DNA of 43,154 bases, from NCBI GenBank assembly GCA_003134505.1, contig PLBK01000054.1, positions 1-43,154 on the forward strand, given 5' to 3'. The notes below the pieces were generated by a model. It saw only the letters and a list, made by a program, of their open reading frames with translations, did no database searches and was not told the DNA's origin. Source of the DNA: Actinomycetota bacterium. Its GTDB lineage: Bacteria; Actinomycetota; Thermoleophilia; Gaiellales; Gaiellaceae. The position numbers were made by a program, and so were the translations under genes. How positions within the stretch are numbered: the stretch's first letter is position 1; every line of letters begins with the position of its first letter. This document shows, one piece after another, positions 22,504 through 30,413 of this stretch.

Positions 22504-23369
22504 AGCTCGGCGCCGTCTTCCCGCAGACCGAGATCGGCGCCGATCCGGGTGCCGTGCGGGCGTTCGCGCAGGGCGTCCAGGAGCTCGGCTTCGATCACCT
22601 GCTGGCCTACGACCACGTGCTCGGCGCCGACCGCGAGCGCCACCCGCACCTGACCGGCCCGTACCGCACGGAGCACATGTTCCACGAGATCCTCGTCCTC
22701 TTCGGCTACCTGGCCGGCATCGCGCCTGGCCTCGAGCTCGTCAGCGGCGTCGTGATCGCGCCGCAGCGGCAGACGGCGCTGCTCGCCAAGCAGGCGGTGG
22801 AGGTGGACGTCCTGACCGGCGGCCGCTTCCGGCTCGGTCTCGGCATCGGCTGGAACGACGTCGAGTACGAGGCGCTCGGAATGGACTTCTCGAACCGCGG
22901 CCGCCGCTTCGACGAGCAGATCGAGCTGCTGCGACGCCTCTGGGCGGAGCCCGTGTTCGACTTCGAGGGCCGCTGGCACACGGTCACGGCGGCCGGGCTC
23001 AACCCGTTGCCGGTGCAGCGGCCGATCCCGATCTGGATCGGCGGCTCGGCCGAGCGCGCGCTGCGCCGGGCGGCGACCGTCGCCGACGGCTTCTTCCCGC
23101 AGCGCCCGCTCGAGGGCGGCTGGCCGGCGACGCTCGAGCAGATGCGCGAATGGGCCACCGAGGCGGGGCGGAACTGGGACGAGTTCGGGATCGAGCAGCG
23201 GATCTCGGTCGCCGAGGGCACTCCGGACGACTGGCGGGCCGTCGCCGAGGAGTGGCGCGACCTGGGTGCGACCCATCTCAGCGCGGCGACGATGGGCGCC
23301 GGCTTCACGAGCCCGGACGAGCACCTCGCGCGCCTGCGCGAGGGGAAAGCCGCGCTCGCCGTCCCGTAG
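22500..23369 (+). CDS. LLM-class F420-dependent oxidoreductase
   Basis: The 289-residue product starts at GTG 22500 inside the MBL gene's stop. It has the luciferase-like TIM barrel pattern: KLGAVFPQTEIG, GFDHLLAYDHVLG, ISGVVIAPQRQ-like LVSGVVIAPQRQTALLAKQAVEVDVLTGGRFRLGLGIGWN (split in the family consensus) and PIPIWIGGSAERALRRAATVADGFFP. These motifs are typical of actinobacterial F420-dependent TIGR03619-type enzymes. The substrate is unknown; coupling with the MBL hydrolase suggests consecutive steps or detoxification of an aldehyde or thioester. Confidence 0.92.
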   Translation: MKLGAVFPQTEIGADPGAVRAFAQGVQELGFDHLLAYDHVLGADRERHPHLTGPYRTEHMFHEILVLFGYLAGIAPGLELVSGVVIAPQRQTALLAKQAVEVDVLTGGRFRLGLGIGWNDVEYEALGMDFSNRGRRFDEQIELLRRLWAEPVFDFEGRWHTVTAAGLNPLPVQRPIPIWIGGSAERALRRAATVADGFFPQRPLEGGWPATLEQMREWATEAGRNWDEFGIEQRISVAEGTPDDWRAVAEEWRDLGATHLSAATMGAGFTSPDEHLARLREGKAALAVP

Positions 23370-23378
23370 GAGGGTCGG

Positions 23379-24653
23379 CTAGCCCCGCGCCGGGGAGAGC
23401 TTCGCGAGCGCCGCGGTGAGCGCCTGGCGCGTGGCTGTGTCGACGACCCCGGTCGGCGTCAACCCTTGCGCGGTCTGCAGGGCCTCGGTGGCCGTCTGCG
23501 TGGCCGCGCCGAAGGTGCCGTCGGTCGTGAGCGGCGTCTGCGTCGGCGAGGTGAGCTTCAGCCAGGTGTTCAGCTGGGTCTGCCAGTCGGTGACGGCCGT
23601 GCCGCTGTCGCCCAGCTTGAGCGAGCTTGCCTTCGTGGAGCCACTCGACGACGACGACGACCTCGCGTTCGAGATCGCCGTTTGGAGCGCCTGGCGCGTG
23701 CTCGGCCCGACGAAGCCGTCCGGCGTGATCCCGGCAGCGTTCTGCAGGGCCTCGGTGGCCGTCTGCGTGGCTGCGCCGAAGGTGCCGTCGGCTGTGAGCT
23801 GGCCCAGCGTGGACGAGGTGAGCGTCAGCCAGGTGTTCAGCTGGTTCTGCCAGGCCGTGACGTCCGCGCCCTTGGAGCCGAGGGAGAGCACGGGCCCGGT
23901 CGTCGACCCACCGGACCCTGCGAGCAGCGTACGGATCGACTTCCGCAGCGAGCTCGCGTCCGCGACGAAACGAGATTGCGGGAAGACGCCACCGAGCCCG
24001 TTCGCCTGCAGCACTGCGTCCGCCGGCGTGCGTGCGGAGCTGTCCCAGATCAGGTCGCTCGCGATCAGGTCGTCCACCTGTGCCGACAGGACCGGCTCCC
24101 AGGACGCGTTGCTGCCGGCCAGCGCCTGCGAGACGGAGTCACGGATGCCCTGCAGGCCGCGGAGGCGCAGGTCGAGCGCCACGAGCGCCTGCTGCTGTTC
24201 CGAGGCCAGCGTCGGGGGCGGGGTGAGCGCCTGCAGCTGTGTGACGTCGCGGACCGTCTGCTGGATCAGGCCGTCCAGCCGCGCGGCCAGGCCCTTCCTG
24301 GAGCTCACGGTCTGCTTGCCGCCGAGAGCCGCGGCCAGCGACGCGCCGGCCTGCTCCGAGTCGGACGCGATCGGCGACAGCTTGGACAGGTAGCTGCCAT
24401 AGGGGCCGCTCGGGCCGCCCGACCCCTCGGTGAGCACGACGATCAGGATGATCAGGAGCACGAGCGCGATCGCGGCGGCGAGGGCGACGCGGCGGCGCAT
24501 GACGACCTGCGGCGGAGAGGGCGCGCGACGCTCGTGGAGGTCGCCTTCGTGCAGGTCGGAGGGATCCTCCTCCCAGAGAACCTCTTCTCGTTCCTCCCCG
24601 CTCGCCGGCTGGCGTTCGGAGAAGAAGTCGAACTCGAACTCGCCCTCGTCCAC
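23379..24653 (-). CDS. Membrane-anchored protein with two peptidoglycan-binding domains
   Basis: The 424-residue product has an acidic cytoplasmic N-terminus (MDEGEFEFDFFSERQ), one membrane span (VALAAAIALVLLIILIVVL, near residues 55-73), a helical extracytoplasmic region (75-250), and two PG_binding_1 repeats (about 255-325 and 345-418), each with LxLGxxGxxVxxWQxQLNTWL and DGTFGAATQTATEALQ. The repeats are nearly identical at DNA level too. It should sit in the membrane and grip the cell wall; no catalytic domain is present. It is convergent with the LLM gene, 9 bases apart. Confidence 0.88.
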   Translation of the reverse strand: MDEGEFEFDFFSERQPASGEEREEVLWEEDPSDLHEGDLHERRAPSPPQVVMRRRVALAAAIALVLLIILIVVLTEGSGGPSGPYGSYLSKLSPIASDSEQAGASLAAALGGKQTVSSRKGLAARLDGLIQQTVRDVTQLQALTPPPTLASEQQQALVALDLRLRGLQGIRDSVSQALAGSNASWEPVLSAQVDDLIASDLIWDSSARTPADAVLQANGLGGVFPQSRFVADASSLRKSIRTLLAGSGGSTTGPVLSLGSKGADVTAWQNQLNTWLTLTSSTLGQLTADGTFGAATQTATEALQNAAGITPDGFVGPSTRQALQTAISNARSSSSSSGSTKASSLKLGDSGTAVTDWQTQLNTWLKLTSPTQTPLTTDGTFGAATQTATEALQTAQGLTPTGVVDTATRQALTAALAKLSPARG

Positions 24654-24748
24654 GCTCGCCCTCGCTTTCTCCCGGCTCGTGAACGGCCCCGGACGCCGAC
24701 AACCCTACCGCTCCTGCGCTATGCGGTCGAGGCAGCGTCGGCGGCTGT

Positions 24749-25690
24749 TCACGGCCGGACAGCGGCCTTGAGGTAGTCCTCCGGCGGATCGGCGAGCAGC
24801 GCGGCTACGCCCTCGAGCGAGACCTCGTGCGTGACCAGCCGCTCCCACGGGTAGGCGCCGCTGGCCAGGAAGGCGAGCGCCGCACGGAAATGCCGCGGCG
24901 CGTGCCCGGTCGCGCCGCAGAGCGTCAGCTCCTCGCCCCGGATCCGCTCCGCGTCGGCGGCGATCGGCTCGCCGGGCTCGGTGGTCCCGACGAGCAGCAC
25001 CGTGCCGCCCGGCTGAACGAGCTCGAGCGCGTCCCGGCGTGCCTGCTGGGTGCCGGCCGCCTCGATCACCACGTCGGCGTCGCGCGGGTCGGCCGGCCGG
25101 GCGCCGAAGGCTGCCGCCAGCGAGTGCCGCGACGTGCGCCCGCCGACCGCAGCCACGTAGCCGCCGGCGTCGGTCACGCAGGCGCAGAGCAGGAGCCCGA
25201 TCGGCCCGGAGCCGAGCACGGCGACGAGGCTCCCCGGCCGCAGCCCGGCGCGCTCGACCGCGTGCAGGCAGCAGGCGAGCGAGTCGGCGAGCGCCGCGAC
25301 GGCGGGGTCGAGCCCGCGCGGCACCGGGTGCAGGTTGACCTCCGCGATCCGGGCGGGGACGAGCACGCGCTCGGCGAGCGCGCCCTCGAGCCGTACGGGG
25401 CGCCGGCAGAGCGCTTCGCGGTCGGCGAGGCAGGCCGCGCAGTGCCCGCAGGGCGCGGTGGCCGCGGCGACGACCCGCCGTCCGTCGCGGGCGTCGATCC
25501 CGACGAGCTCGCGGCCGAACGGCGCCGGCGAGCCGTCCAGCGCGTCGCTTCCGGCCGCGAACGCCCGCAGCTCGGCATCGCCCGTCAGCGCGACCTCGAC
25601 CTCGACGACCACGTCGCCGTCGCGCGCCTCGGGCAGCGGCACCTCGTCGACGCGCAGGTCGCCAGGTGCGTGGAGGCGCAAGGCTCTCAC
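24749..25690 (-). CDS. Zinc-type alcohol-dehydrogenase-like protein lacking catalytic zinc ligands
   Basis: GTG 25690 gives 313 residues with the MDR layout: GroES-like domain (RALRLHAPGDLRVDEVPLP), the four structural-zinc cysteines at 81, 84, 87 and 95 (CGHCAACLADREALC), a Rossmann domain with VLGSGPIGLLLC and substrate-domain C-terminus. The catalytic zinc ligands are altered: Thr36 in ALTGDAE where Cys is normal, Arg60 in FGRELVG where GHE has His, and Asp in ALADSLACC where Glu is usual. It may be a non-zinc reductase or have another role; NAD(P)(H) binding seems kept. It is divergent from the GST-fold gene, 46 bases apart. Confidence 0.85.
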   Translation of the reverse strand: MRALRLHAPGDLRVDEVPLPEARDGDVVVEVEVALTGDAELRAFAAGSDALDGSPAPFGRELVGIDARDGRRVVAAATAPCGHCAACLADREALCRRPVRLEGALAERVLVPARIAEVNLHPVPRGLDPAVAALADSLACCLHAVERAGLRPGSLVAVLGSGPIGLLLCACVTDAGGYVAAVGGRTSRHSLAAAFGARPADPRDADVVIEAAGTQQARRDALELVQPGGTVLLVGTTEPGEPIAADAERIRGEELTLCGATGHAPRHFRAALAFLASGAYPWERLVTHEVSLEGVAALLADPPEDYLKAAVRP

Positions 25691-25736
25691 CCGGCGGTAT
25701 GGTAGGCCGTCGCACGAGATCGACGAGGAGGACGAG

Positions 25737-26021
25737 ATGGCAGTCAAGCTCCACCGGTGCTCGAACGTCTGGGTGAAGATGCAGGCGCACCCGTGCTGGA
25801 AGGTGCAGAGCGCGCTCGACGAGGCGGGGGTCGACTACGAGGTGGTCAAGGGCCCGCTGTTCAAGGGGAAGCGCACGGACATCGAGCAGATGTCGGGCCA
25901 GCGGCTCTACCCGGTGATCGAGTTCGAGGACGGGAGCGTCTACCGGGAGCAGTCGAAGGACATGGCCGCGACGATCAAGGCCGGCAAGCTGAACGAGAAG
26001 CGCGGCGCGGCCTCAGGCTAG
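25737..26021 (+). CDS. Glutaredoxin/GST N-terminal-fold protein
   Basis: A GAGGAGG site lies 7 bases upstream of ATG 25737. The 94-residue product has a thioredoxin fold: strand VKLHRCSN, then helix HPCWKVQSALDEAGVDYEVVKGP, and the cis-proline segment YPVIEFEDGSVYREQSKDM. It has Cys residues at the N-terminal strand (RCS) and helix (HPCWK) but not the standard CPYC site, so redox activity is uncertain. Length fits a stand-alone GST_N domain. Family role unknown. Confidence 0.8.
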   Translation: MAVKLHRCSNVWVKMQAHPCWKVQSALDEAGVDYEVVKGPLFKGKRTDIEQMSGQRLYPVIEFEDGSVYREQSKDMAATIKAGKLNEKRGAASG

Positions 26022-26033
26022 ACTTTCGAGCGC

Positions 26034-26106
26034 GGGGCTATAGCTCAGCTGGGAGAGCGCCTGGATCGCACCCAGGAGGTCGGCGGTTCGAGCCCGCCTA
26101 GCTCCA
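26034..26106 (+). tRNA. tRNA-Ala (anticodon CGC)
   Basis: A 73-nt cloverleaf: acceptor GGGGCTA with TAGCTCC, D arm GCTC-AGCTGGGA-GAGC, anticodon stem CCTGG/CCAGG around loop ATCGCAC (anticodon CGC, reading GCG), T arm GGCGG-TTCGAGC-CCGCC, discriminator A. CCA is not encoded. It lies 12 bases after the GST-fold gene. Confidence 0.95.
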
Positions 26107-26153
26107 TACGTTCGTTCCGCACCGCTGTGGGACGGCGCTGGACACGAACCGGG

Positions 26154-27629
26154 ATGAAGATCTGCCTGTTGACGGACTCCTACGGCGACTCGATCTCGCC
26201 GTTCAAGGAGTACGACCTCCCTTGCGACCCCAGGCCTCATCTGCCCGAGGCCGAGTGGGAGCAGGTCATCCTCGAGAAGTCCACCGCAGCCCGCCGGTTG
26301 GTCGAGCTGTCACAGCGGGGCTTCGATCTGTTCTTCAACCTGTGCGACGGCGCCTGGGACGAGGATCGGCCCGGGATCGAGGTCGTTCACGCCCTGGAGC
26401 GGCTCGGCTGTGCGTTCACCGGTGCCACCTCGGAGTTCTACGAGCCGTCCCGGGAGGCGATGAAGCGCGTCTGCCGGGCCTGGGGAATCGACACGCCCGC
26501 CTACGTCATGGCCAGTGCGGAGGCCGACGTGGAGCACGCGGCTGCGGCACTGCGCTTTCCGCTCATCGTCAAGCATCCGTCGAGCTACAGCAGCATCGGG
26601 CTCACGGCTGCCTCACGCGTCGAAACGCCGTCGGCGCTCCGCGCGCAGGCGCGGCGGATGACGGAGACCTACGGTGCCGCGCTGATCGAGGAGTTCGTCG
26701 ACGGGCGCGAGTTCACCGTGCTCGTGGCTGAGAACCCGGACGATCCTCCCTCCCCGACGACCTACGTGCCCGTCGAGTTCGTGCTTCCCGAGGGCGAGAC
26801 GTTCAAGCACTTCGACGTGAAATGGGTGAACTACGAGCAGATGGGTGCCGCTCCGATGACGGACGCGCCGCTCGAGGCCCGGTTGCGCGAGCTGTCGGCG
26901 GAGGTCTTCGTCGGGCTGAACGGCGCGGGCTACGGCCGGACCGACATCCGCGTGGACGAGGAGGGGCGAGCCTTCCTGCTGGAGATCAACCCCAACTGCG
27001 GTGTCTACTACCCACTGGACGATCCCGGTGCGGCGGACCTGTGCCTGTTGAACGACCCGGCCGGGCACGCGGGGTTCACCCGGCAGATCGTCCGCGCGGC
27101 GCTGCAGCGCCACGAGCGCGGGCAGCGCCCGTGGGAGATCCGGTCGACTCGGCACGGCGGCTACGGCATGTTCGCGACCCGGACGGTCAGCCGAGGTGCG
27201 CGGATCGTCGTCTTCGAAGAGCAGCCGCACGTGCTGGTCACACGCAGCCACGCCGTGCGGAGCTGGCGGGAGCCCAACGCGTCCTGGTTCGATCGCTACG
27301 CCTGGCCGCTCACGGACGAGGTCTACGTCACCTGGGAGCAAGACCCCGAAGCGTGGAAGCCGATCAACCACTCCTGTGAGCCGACGGCGTGGCTCGAGGG
27401 CCTCGATCTCGTCGCCCGCCACGAGCTCGAGCCCGGGCAGGAGATCACCGTCGACTACGCCACCTTCTGCAACGAGATCATGCCGAGCTTCGAGTGCGGC
27501 TGCGGCGTGCCTGAATGCCGCGGCACGATCCGCGGCGACGACCACCTCCGGGAGTTCGTTGCGCGCTACGAGGGGCATGTCTCGGACTACGTGGCCCGGA
27601 AGCGCCGGGAGCTGGGGCTGAGTTCATAG
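26154..27629 (+). CDS. ATP-grasp (Ddl-like) ligase fused to a SET-domain lysine methyltransferase
   Basis: ATG 26154 gives 491 residues (GTG 26127 would add nine). Residues 1-310 form an ATP-grasp enzyme of D-Ala-D-Ala ligase type: KICLLTDSYGD, FDLFFNLCDGAWDEDRPGIEVVHALE, the ATP-grasp lysine segments LIVKHPSSYSSIGL and ALIEEFVDGREFTVLV, and the metal site FLLEINPNCGVYYP. Residues about 330-470 form a complete SET domain: HGGYGMFATRTVSRGARIVVFEE, the NHSCEPTAW SAM-site motif, GQEITVDYATF, and post-SET zinc cysteines CGCGVPEC. ATP-grasp enzymes join a carboxylate to an amine; SET proteins methylate lysine from SAM. The fused form suggests a peptide-ligating and methylating tailoring enzyme. 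No precursor peptide is visible nearby. Confidence 0.9.
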   Translation: MKICLLTDSYGDSISPFKEYDLPCDPRPHLPEAEWEQVILEKSTAARRLVELSQRGFDLFFNLCDGAWDEDRPGIEVVHALERLGCAFTGATSEFYEPSREAMKRVCRAWGIDTPAYVMASAEADVEHAAAALRFPLIVKHPSSYSSIGLTAASRVETPSALRAQARRMTETYGAALIEEFVDGREFTVLVAENPDDPPSPTTYVPVEFVLPEGETFKHFDVKWVNYEQMGAAPMTDAPLEARLRELSAEVFVGLNGAGYGRTDIRVDEEGRAFLLEINPNCGVYYPLDDPGAADLCLLNDPAGHAGFTRQIVRAALQRHERGQRPWEIRSTRHGGYGMFATRTVSRGARIVVFEEQPHVLVTRSHAVRSWREPNASWFDRYAWPLTDEVYVTWEQDPEAWKPINHSCEPTAWLEGLDLVARHELEPGQEITVDYATFCNEIMPSFECGCGVPECRGTIRGDDHLREFVARYEGHVSDYVARKRRELGLSS

Positions 27630-28040
27630 CGCTCGCATCTGGTTGTTCCTCGCCTCGTGGGTGACCTCGGCCAGGCCGAGCGTCTCCAGCAGCGGCGGCA
27701 AGTAGACGCCGAACCGGCCGCGCAACCCCTTCTTCAGGCCGTACCAGCCGCCGACCGGGTTGTCCGGTGAGCGGCCCCACGCCTCAACGGTTCCCGCTGC
27801 GGCCGGCTTCTGTTCGTCGGCGCCCCCGAGCGGCATCCAGTCGCCGTGCGCTCGCAGCATCGTGTGCAGGTCATCGATCGCCCGCAGGTGGTAACGCAGC
27901 TGGGTGCCGCCGACCTGGCAGACCAGCGCGGGTGGGTCTGCCTGGTCGTCTCTCCACATCTGATACTCGCCCTTGCCCGGCGGCGTGGTCAGGCGCCACG
28001 GGTCGTCTGCGGTGCCCGTGCCCTTCGCGTCAGTGGTCAT
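27624..28040 (-). CDS. Conserved hypothetical protein coupled to the cupin
   Basis: ATG 28040 overlaps the cupin stop as ATGA, giving 138 residues. The sequence is soluble and reads GTADDPWRLTTPPGKGEYQMWRD at the N-terminus, then LVCQVGGTQLRYHLRAIDDLHTMLRAHGDWMPLGGADE and a C-terminal GRSPDNPVGGWYGLKKGLRGRFGVYLPPLLETLGLAEVTHE. It gives the impression of a well conserved actinobacterial family of unknown function. Tight coupling to the cupin suggests a shared pathway. Its 3' end overlaps the convergent ATP-grasp/SET gene by 6 bases. Confidence 0.8.
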   Translation of the reverse strand: MTTDAKGTGTADDPWRLTTPPGKGEYQMWRDDQADPPALVCQVGGTQLRYHLRAIDDLHTMLRAHGDWMPLGGADEQKPAAAGTVEAWGRSPDNPVGGWYGLKKGLRGRFGVYLPPLLETLGLAEVTHEARNNQMRAL

Positions 28041-28381
28041 TGCTGCGGCTGGAACGCGCCGGGCTGGCAGCCGATCCCGACCCACGCGAGGCCCTGATCG
28101 CCCGCCACCATCTGCCTGCGAGCGTCCGGCGACATGAACACGTAGGAGCCGGGCCGGAGCTCGGTCTCGGTGCCGTCCACACGGATCGTGCCGCCGCCGC
28201 GGACGATCACGTAAACCTCTTCCTGGCCGTCCGCGACGTGGTCGTGCTCGGGCCCTTCTGCCCCGGGCGGCAGCTCCAGCTCGTTGATCCCGAACGCCGT
28301 GACCCCCAGGGGCTGGCGCAGGGGCTTGAACACTCCGTGCTGTGCCTCGACGGACTGTGCGTCGACGATCGTGTGCGTCAT
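28037..28381 (-). CDS. Cupin-domain protein
   Basis: ATG 28381 has a strong GGAGGAGG ribosome site 9 bases upstream. The 114-residue single cupin has motif 1 GPEHDHVADGQEEVYVIVRGG (metal ligands His, His, Glu) and motif 2 LRPGSYVFMSPDARRQM, where the usual His is replaced within the P-x5-R context. It is a small beta-barrel that may bind a metal; whether enzyme or sensor is unknown. It is the first gene of a two-gene unit with the conserved hypothetical protein. Confidence 0.85.
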   Translation of the reverse strand: MTHTIVDAQSVEAQHGVFKPLRQPLGVTAFGINELELPPGAEGPEHDHVADGQEEVYVIVRGGGTIRVDGTETELRPGSYVFMSPDARRQMVAGDQGLAWVGIGCQPGAFQPQQ

Positions 28382-28444
28382 CTCGGTACCTCCTCCTTCG
28401 TAGGGCTCCGACCCTATCCGCAGCGCATCGCCCGGCCGACCACA

Positions 28445-28639
28445 TTGGAGCTGCGGCTCACCGACGGGACGTTCGCGGCCCATGCCGACGGCACGAGCGT
28501 CACGGTCTCAGCCGGCGCGCCCGCCCCTGCAGACCTCGTCATCACGACCGACGACGTAACCCTCGACGGCGATGCCTCGTTGCTCCCGCTCTTCGTCGAT
28601 CTGTTCGCGTTTCCCGCGCTCGACCCGGCCGCCTCGTAG
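28445..28639 (+). pseudogene. Fragment of an SCP2-type / HxlR C-terminal domain
   Basis: An open plus-strand frame encodes LELRLTDGTFAAHADGTSVTVSAGAPAPADLVITTDDVTLDG and ends LDPAAS. The strand pattern and PADLVITTD string match the C-terminal SCP2-like domain that follows the winged helix in some HxlR-type regulators. No start codon other than TTG 28445 and no N-terminal domain are present, so it is probably the tail of a deleted gene. Confidence 0.45.
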
Positions 28640-28646
28640 TGCGCCT

Positions 28647-28856
28647 CTAGCTCGGCCTGCTCCGCCGGAGCCAGTAGACGAGGAAGTAGAGCGGCGTCGC
28701 GATTCCCGCGGCCAGGAACGTGAACACGCCCCAGGCCGTGGCGTGGCGGTTGCCCCGTCGATGGGCGTGACGGAAGACGAGCGTCGCGAGTCCCGCGTCG
28801 ATCGCGACGGCGATCAGGAAGTTGACCAGGGAGGGGTTGCTGAAGCTGCTCGCCAT
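28647..28856 (-). CDS. 69-residue two-helix membrane protein
   Basis: ATG 28856; two hydrophobic spans (LVNFLIAVAIDAGLATLVF, and WGVFTFLAAGIATPLYFLVYWL) joined by a basic loop RHAHRRGNRH. The loop is the cytoplasmic part by charge. The FLAAGIATPLYFLVYWLRR ending is typical of small actinobacterial membrane proteins, unknown function. Confidence 0.7.
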   Translation of the reverse strand: MASSFSNPSLVNFLIAVAIDAGLATLVFRHAHRRGNRHATAWGVFTFLAAGIATPLYFLVYWLRRSRPS

Positions 28857-28862
28857 CGGCGC

Positions 28863-29048
28863 TCAGAGCGGGGGCTGCCGGTTTCTCTTCGCTTTCAGGG
28901 CTTTCTCCTCGCGCCCGTCCTGGATCGCCCCCCAGACGAACAGCCCGAGCACGACGACGACGACGATCGCGGTCGTGGCGACCACGATCACGATCGCGGC
29001 GAGGCTCGTTGCGACCAGCATCACCGACAGTGTGCTTGACACCGGCAC
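28863..29048 (-). CDS. 61-residue single-pass membrane protein
   Basis: GTG 29048 (ATG 29024 is an alternative) encodes one long hydrophobic region (LAAIVIVVATTAIVVVVVLGLFVWGAI) and a basic tail DGREEKALKAKRNRQPPL. It lies directly upstream of the 69-residue membrane protein with 6 bases between, so the two are probably co-expressed. Function unknown. Confidence 0.6.
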   Translation of the reverse strand: MPVSSTLSVMLVATSLAAIVIVVATTAIVVVVVLGLFVWGAIQDGREEKALKAKRNRQPPL

Positions 29049-29060
29049 GGTGACTTTGCG

Positions 29061-29393
29061 TCAGATCGCGAGGTCCGGGCCCTGGCTCATCGAGTCGGCC
29101 GGGAGCACGACCGAGATGTCGCGCTCGATCTTGGAGACGATCGCTTCGCGTGGGCCGTCGCGCCACTCGTCGCTTCCGTAGAACGCGTCCTGGCTGCGCT
29201 GCCGATCCTCGAGGCTCGGGTACGCACGAACGAGGTAGTACCGGTCGTCGTCGTCCAATGACGGACCGAACGCGACGACCTCGACCCCCCAGCGCTCGAG
29301 CATCGGTAGCGACTCCTCGACGACGGTGCGATGGAACGCCGCGCCGGATCCCGGCCTGAGCTGGTACGTCCTGATCTCGATCACACGAGCCAT
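29061..29393 (-). CDS. NIPSNAP-family protein
   Basis: ATG 29393 starts 110 residues with the NIPSNAP pattern: VIEIRTYQLRPGSGAAFHRTVVEESLPMLERWGVEVVAFGPS, then YYLVRAYPSLEDRQRSQDAFYGSDEWRDGPREAIVSKIE. It is a ferredoxin-like alpha-beta barrel dimer of unknown biochemical role. Size and the EIRTYxL start are typical. Confidence 0.9.
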   Translation of the reverse strand: MARVIEIRTYQLRPGSGAAFHRTVVEESLPMLERWGVEVVAFGPSLDDDDRYYLVRAYPSLEDRQRSQDAFYGSDEWRDGPREAIVSKIERDISVVLPADSMSQGPDLAI

Positions 29394-29430
29394 CGACTGC
29401 GATTATCGCGGCGCGCCGCAGTCAGCCGGC

Positions 29431-30315
29431 TCAGATCGTGTCGAGGCCGGACATGCCGGCCAGCACATCGAAGACGACCGCGAAGTCCTCGTGCTCGAGC
29501 CCCATCGCCCGCGCGGCCGTCAGGTACTCGTTCGCGATCGCCGTGGTCGGCAGCGGCACGCCGGCCGCGCGTCCCTCGTCGAGCGCGTAGACGAGATCCT
29601 TCTGCATCATCTCGACGTCGAACCACGCCGCCTCCGGCAGGCCGAGGACGAACGGCCCGCGGTACTTCACCATCGGCGAGGCCATGGCGCTGTTCGTCAG
29701 CACCTCGACGGCGACGCGGCGTTCGATCCCACCCTTCTCGGCGAGGAGGATCCCCTCGGAGAACGCGAGCATCTGGACGGCCAGGCTCAGGTTCGTCGCG
29801 ATCTTGAGCAGCACGGCCTTCCCGTTCTCGCCCACGTAGGTGACCGTGGGGCCGATGTCCCGGAGGATCGGCTCGACCCGGTCGAAGGTTTCCCGGCTGC
29901 CCGCGGCCATGATCGAGAGCTGCCCTGCCTCCATCGTCACGATGCTGCCGGAGACCGGGGCGTCGACCATCTCGGCGCCGGTCTCGCGGACGCGCTCGGC
30001 CATCCTCCGGCTGGCTGCCGGCCGGACGGTGCTCATGTCCACGTACACCTTCCCGGGGCCGAGGCCGGCGAGGAGGCCGTCCTCGCCCTCGGTCACGGCC
30101 GCGAGGGCCTCGACGTGGGTCACCATTGTGAGCACGACGTCGGAGCGCTCGGCCACCTCGCGCGGCGACTCGCACCACACCAGGCCCTCGTCGACGAGCG
30201 GCGCGGCCTTCTCCTTCGTCCGGTTCCAGCCGTGCACCTGGTGGCCCGCAGCGAGGAGCCGCCGGACGACTCCGCTTCCCATCAGACCCAGGCCGACGAA
30301 GCCGAGGTTCGCCAT
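29431..30315 (-). CDS. Beta-hydroxyacid dehydrogenase (3-hydroxyisobutyrate / tartronate-semialdehyde reductase family)
   Basis: ATG 30315 has AAAGGAG upstream. The 294-residue enzyme has the N-terminal NAD(P) motif LGFVGLGLMGSGVVRRLLAAGHQVHGWNRT, the substrate motif VDAPVSGSIVTMEAGQLSIM, and the catalytic lysine in GKAVLLKIATNLSL (the K-x3-N pattern). It oxidises or reduces a beta-hydroxyacid. It is transcribed divergently from the M24 hydrolase gene, sharing a 98-base control region, so it probably belongs to the same catabolic locus. Confidence 0.92.
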   Translation of the reverse strand: MANLGFVGLGLMGSGVVRRLLAAGHQVHGWNRTKEKAAPLVDEGLVWCESPREVAERSDVVLTMVTHVEALAAVTEGEDGLLAGLGPGKVYVDMSTVRPAASRRMAERVRETGAEMVDAPVSGSIVTMEAGQLSIMAAGSRETFDRVEPILRDIGPTVTYVGENGKAVLLKIATNLSLAVQMLAFSEGILLAEKGGIERRVAVEVLTNSAMASPMVKYRGPFVLGLPEAAWFDVEMMQKDLVYALDEGRAAGVPLPTTAIANEYLTAARAMGLEHEDFAVVFDVLAGMSGLDTI

Positions 30316-30354
30316 TCCCACTCCTTTCGAGGACGAGCGTAGCCCGCTTGCATG

Positions 30355-30383
30355 TTGACTGATCGATCGACGTTGTGCAGAAT
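30355..30383 (+). promoter_or_regulatory. Promoter of the M24 hydrolase operon
   Basis: TTGACT (30355-30360), a 17-base spacer, then CAGAAT (30378-30383): a good match to the housekeeping sigma consensus, 30 bases before the ATG of the M24 gene. The spacer contains the palindrome GATCGATC. Confidence 0.6.
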
Positions 30384-30385
30384 CG

Positions 30386-30401
30386 CTGAACACTTAGCGA
30401 G
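30386..30401. promoter_or_regulatory. Putative regulator site, box 1
   Basis: CTGAACACTTAGCGAG, directly downstream of the -10 box, matches 13 of 16 bases with the reverse complement of 34892-34907, next to the SDR/importer promoter. A candidate site for the locus's own XRE-cupin regulator. Confidence 0.45.
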
Positions 30402-30413
30402 CGGGAGGCAGAG

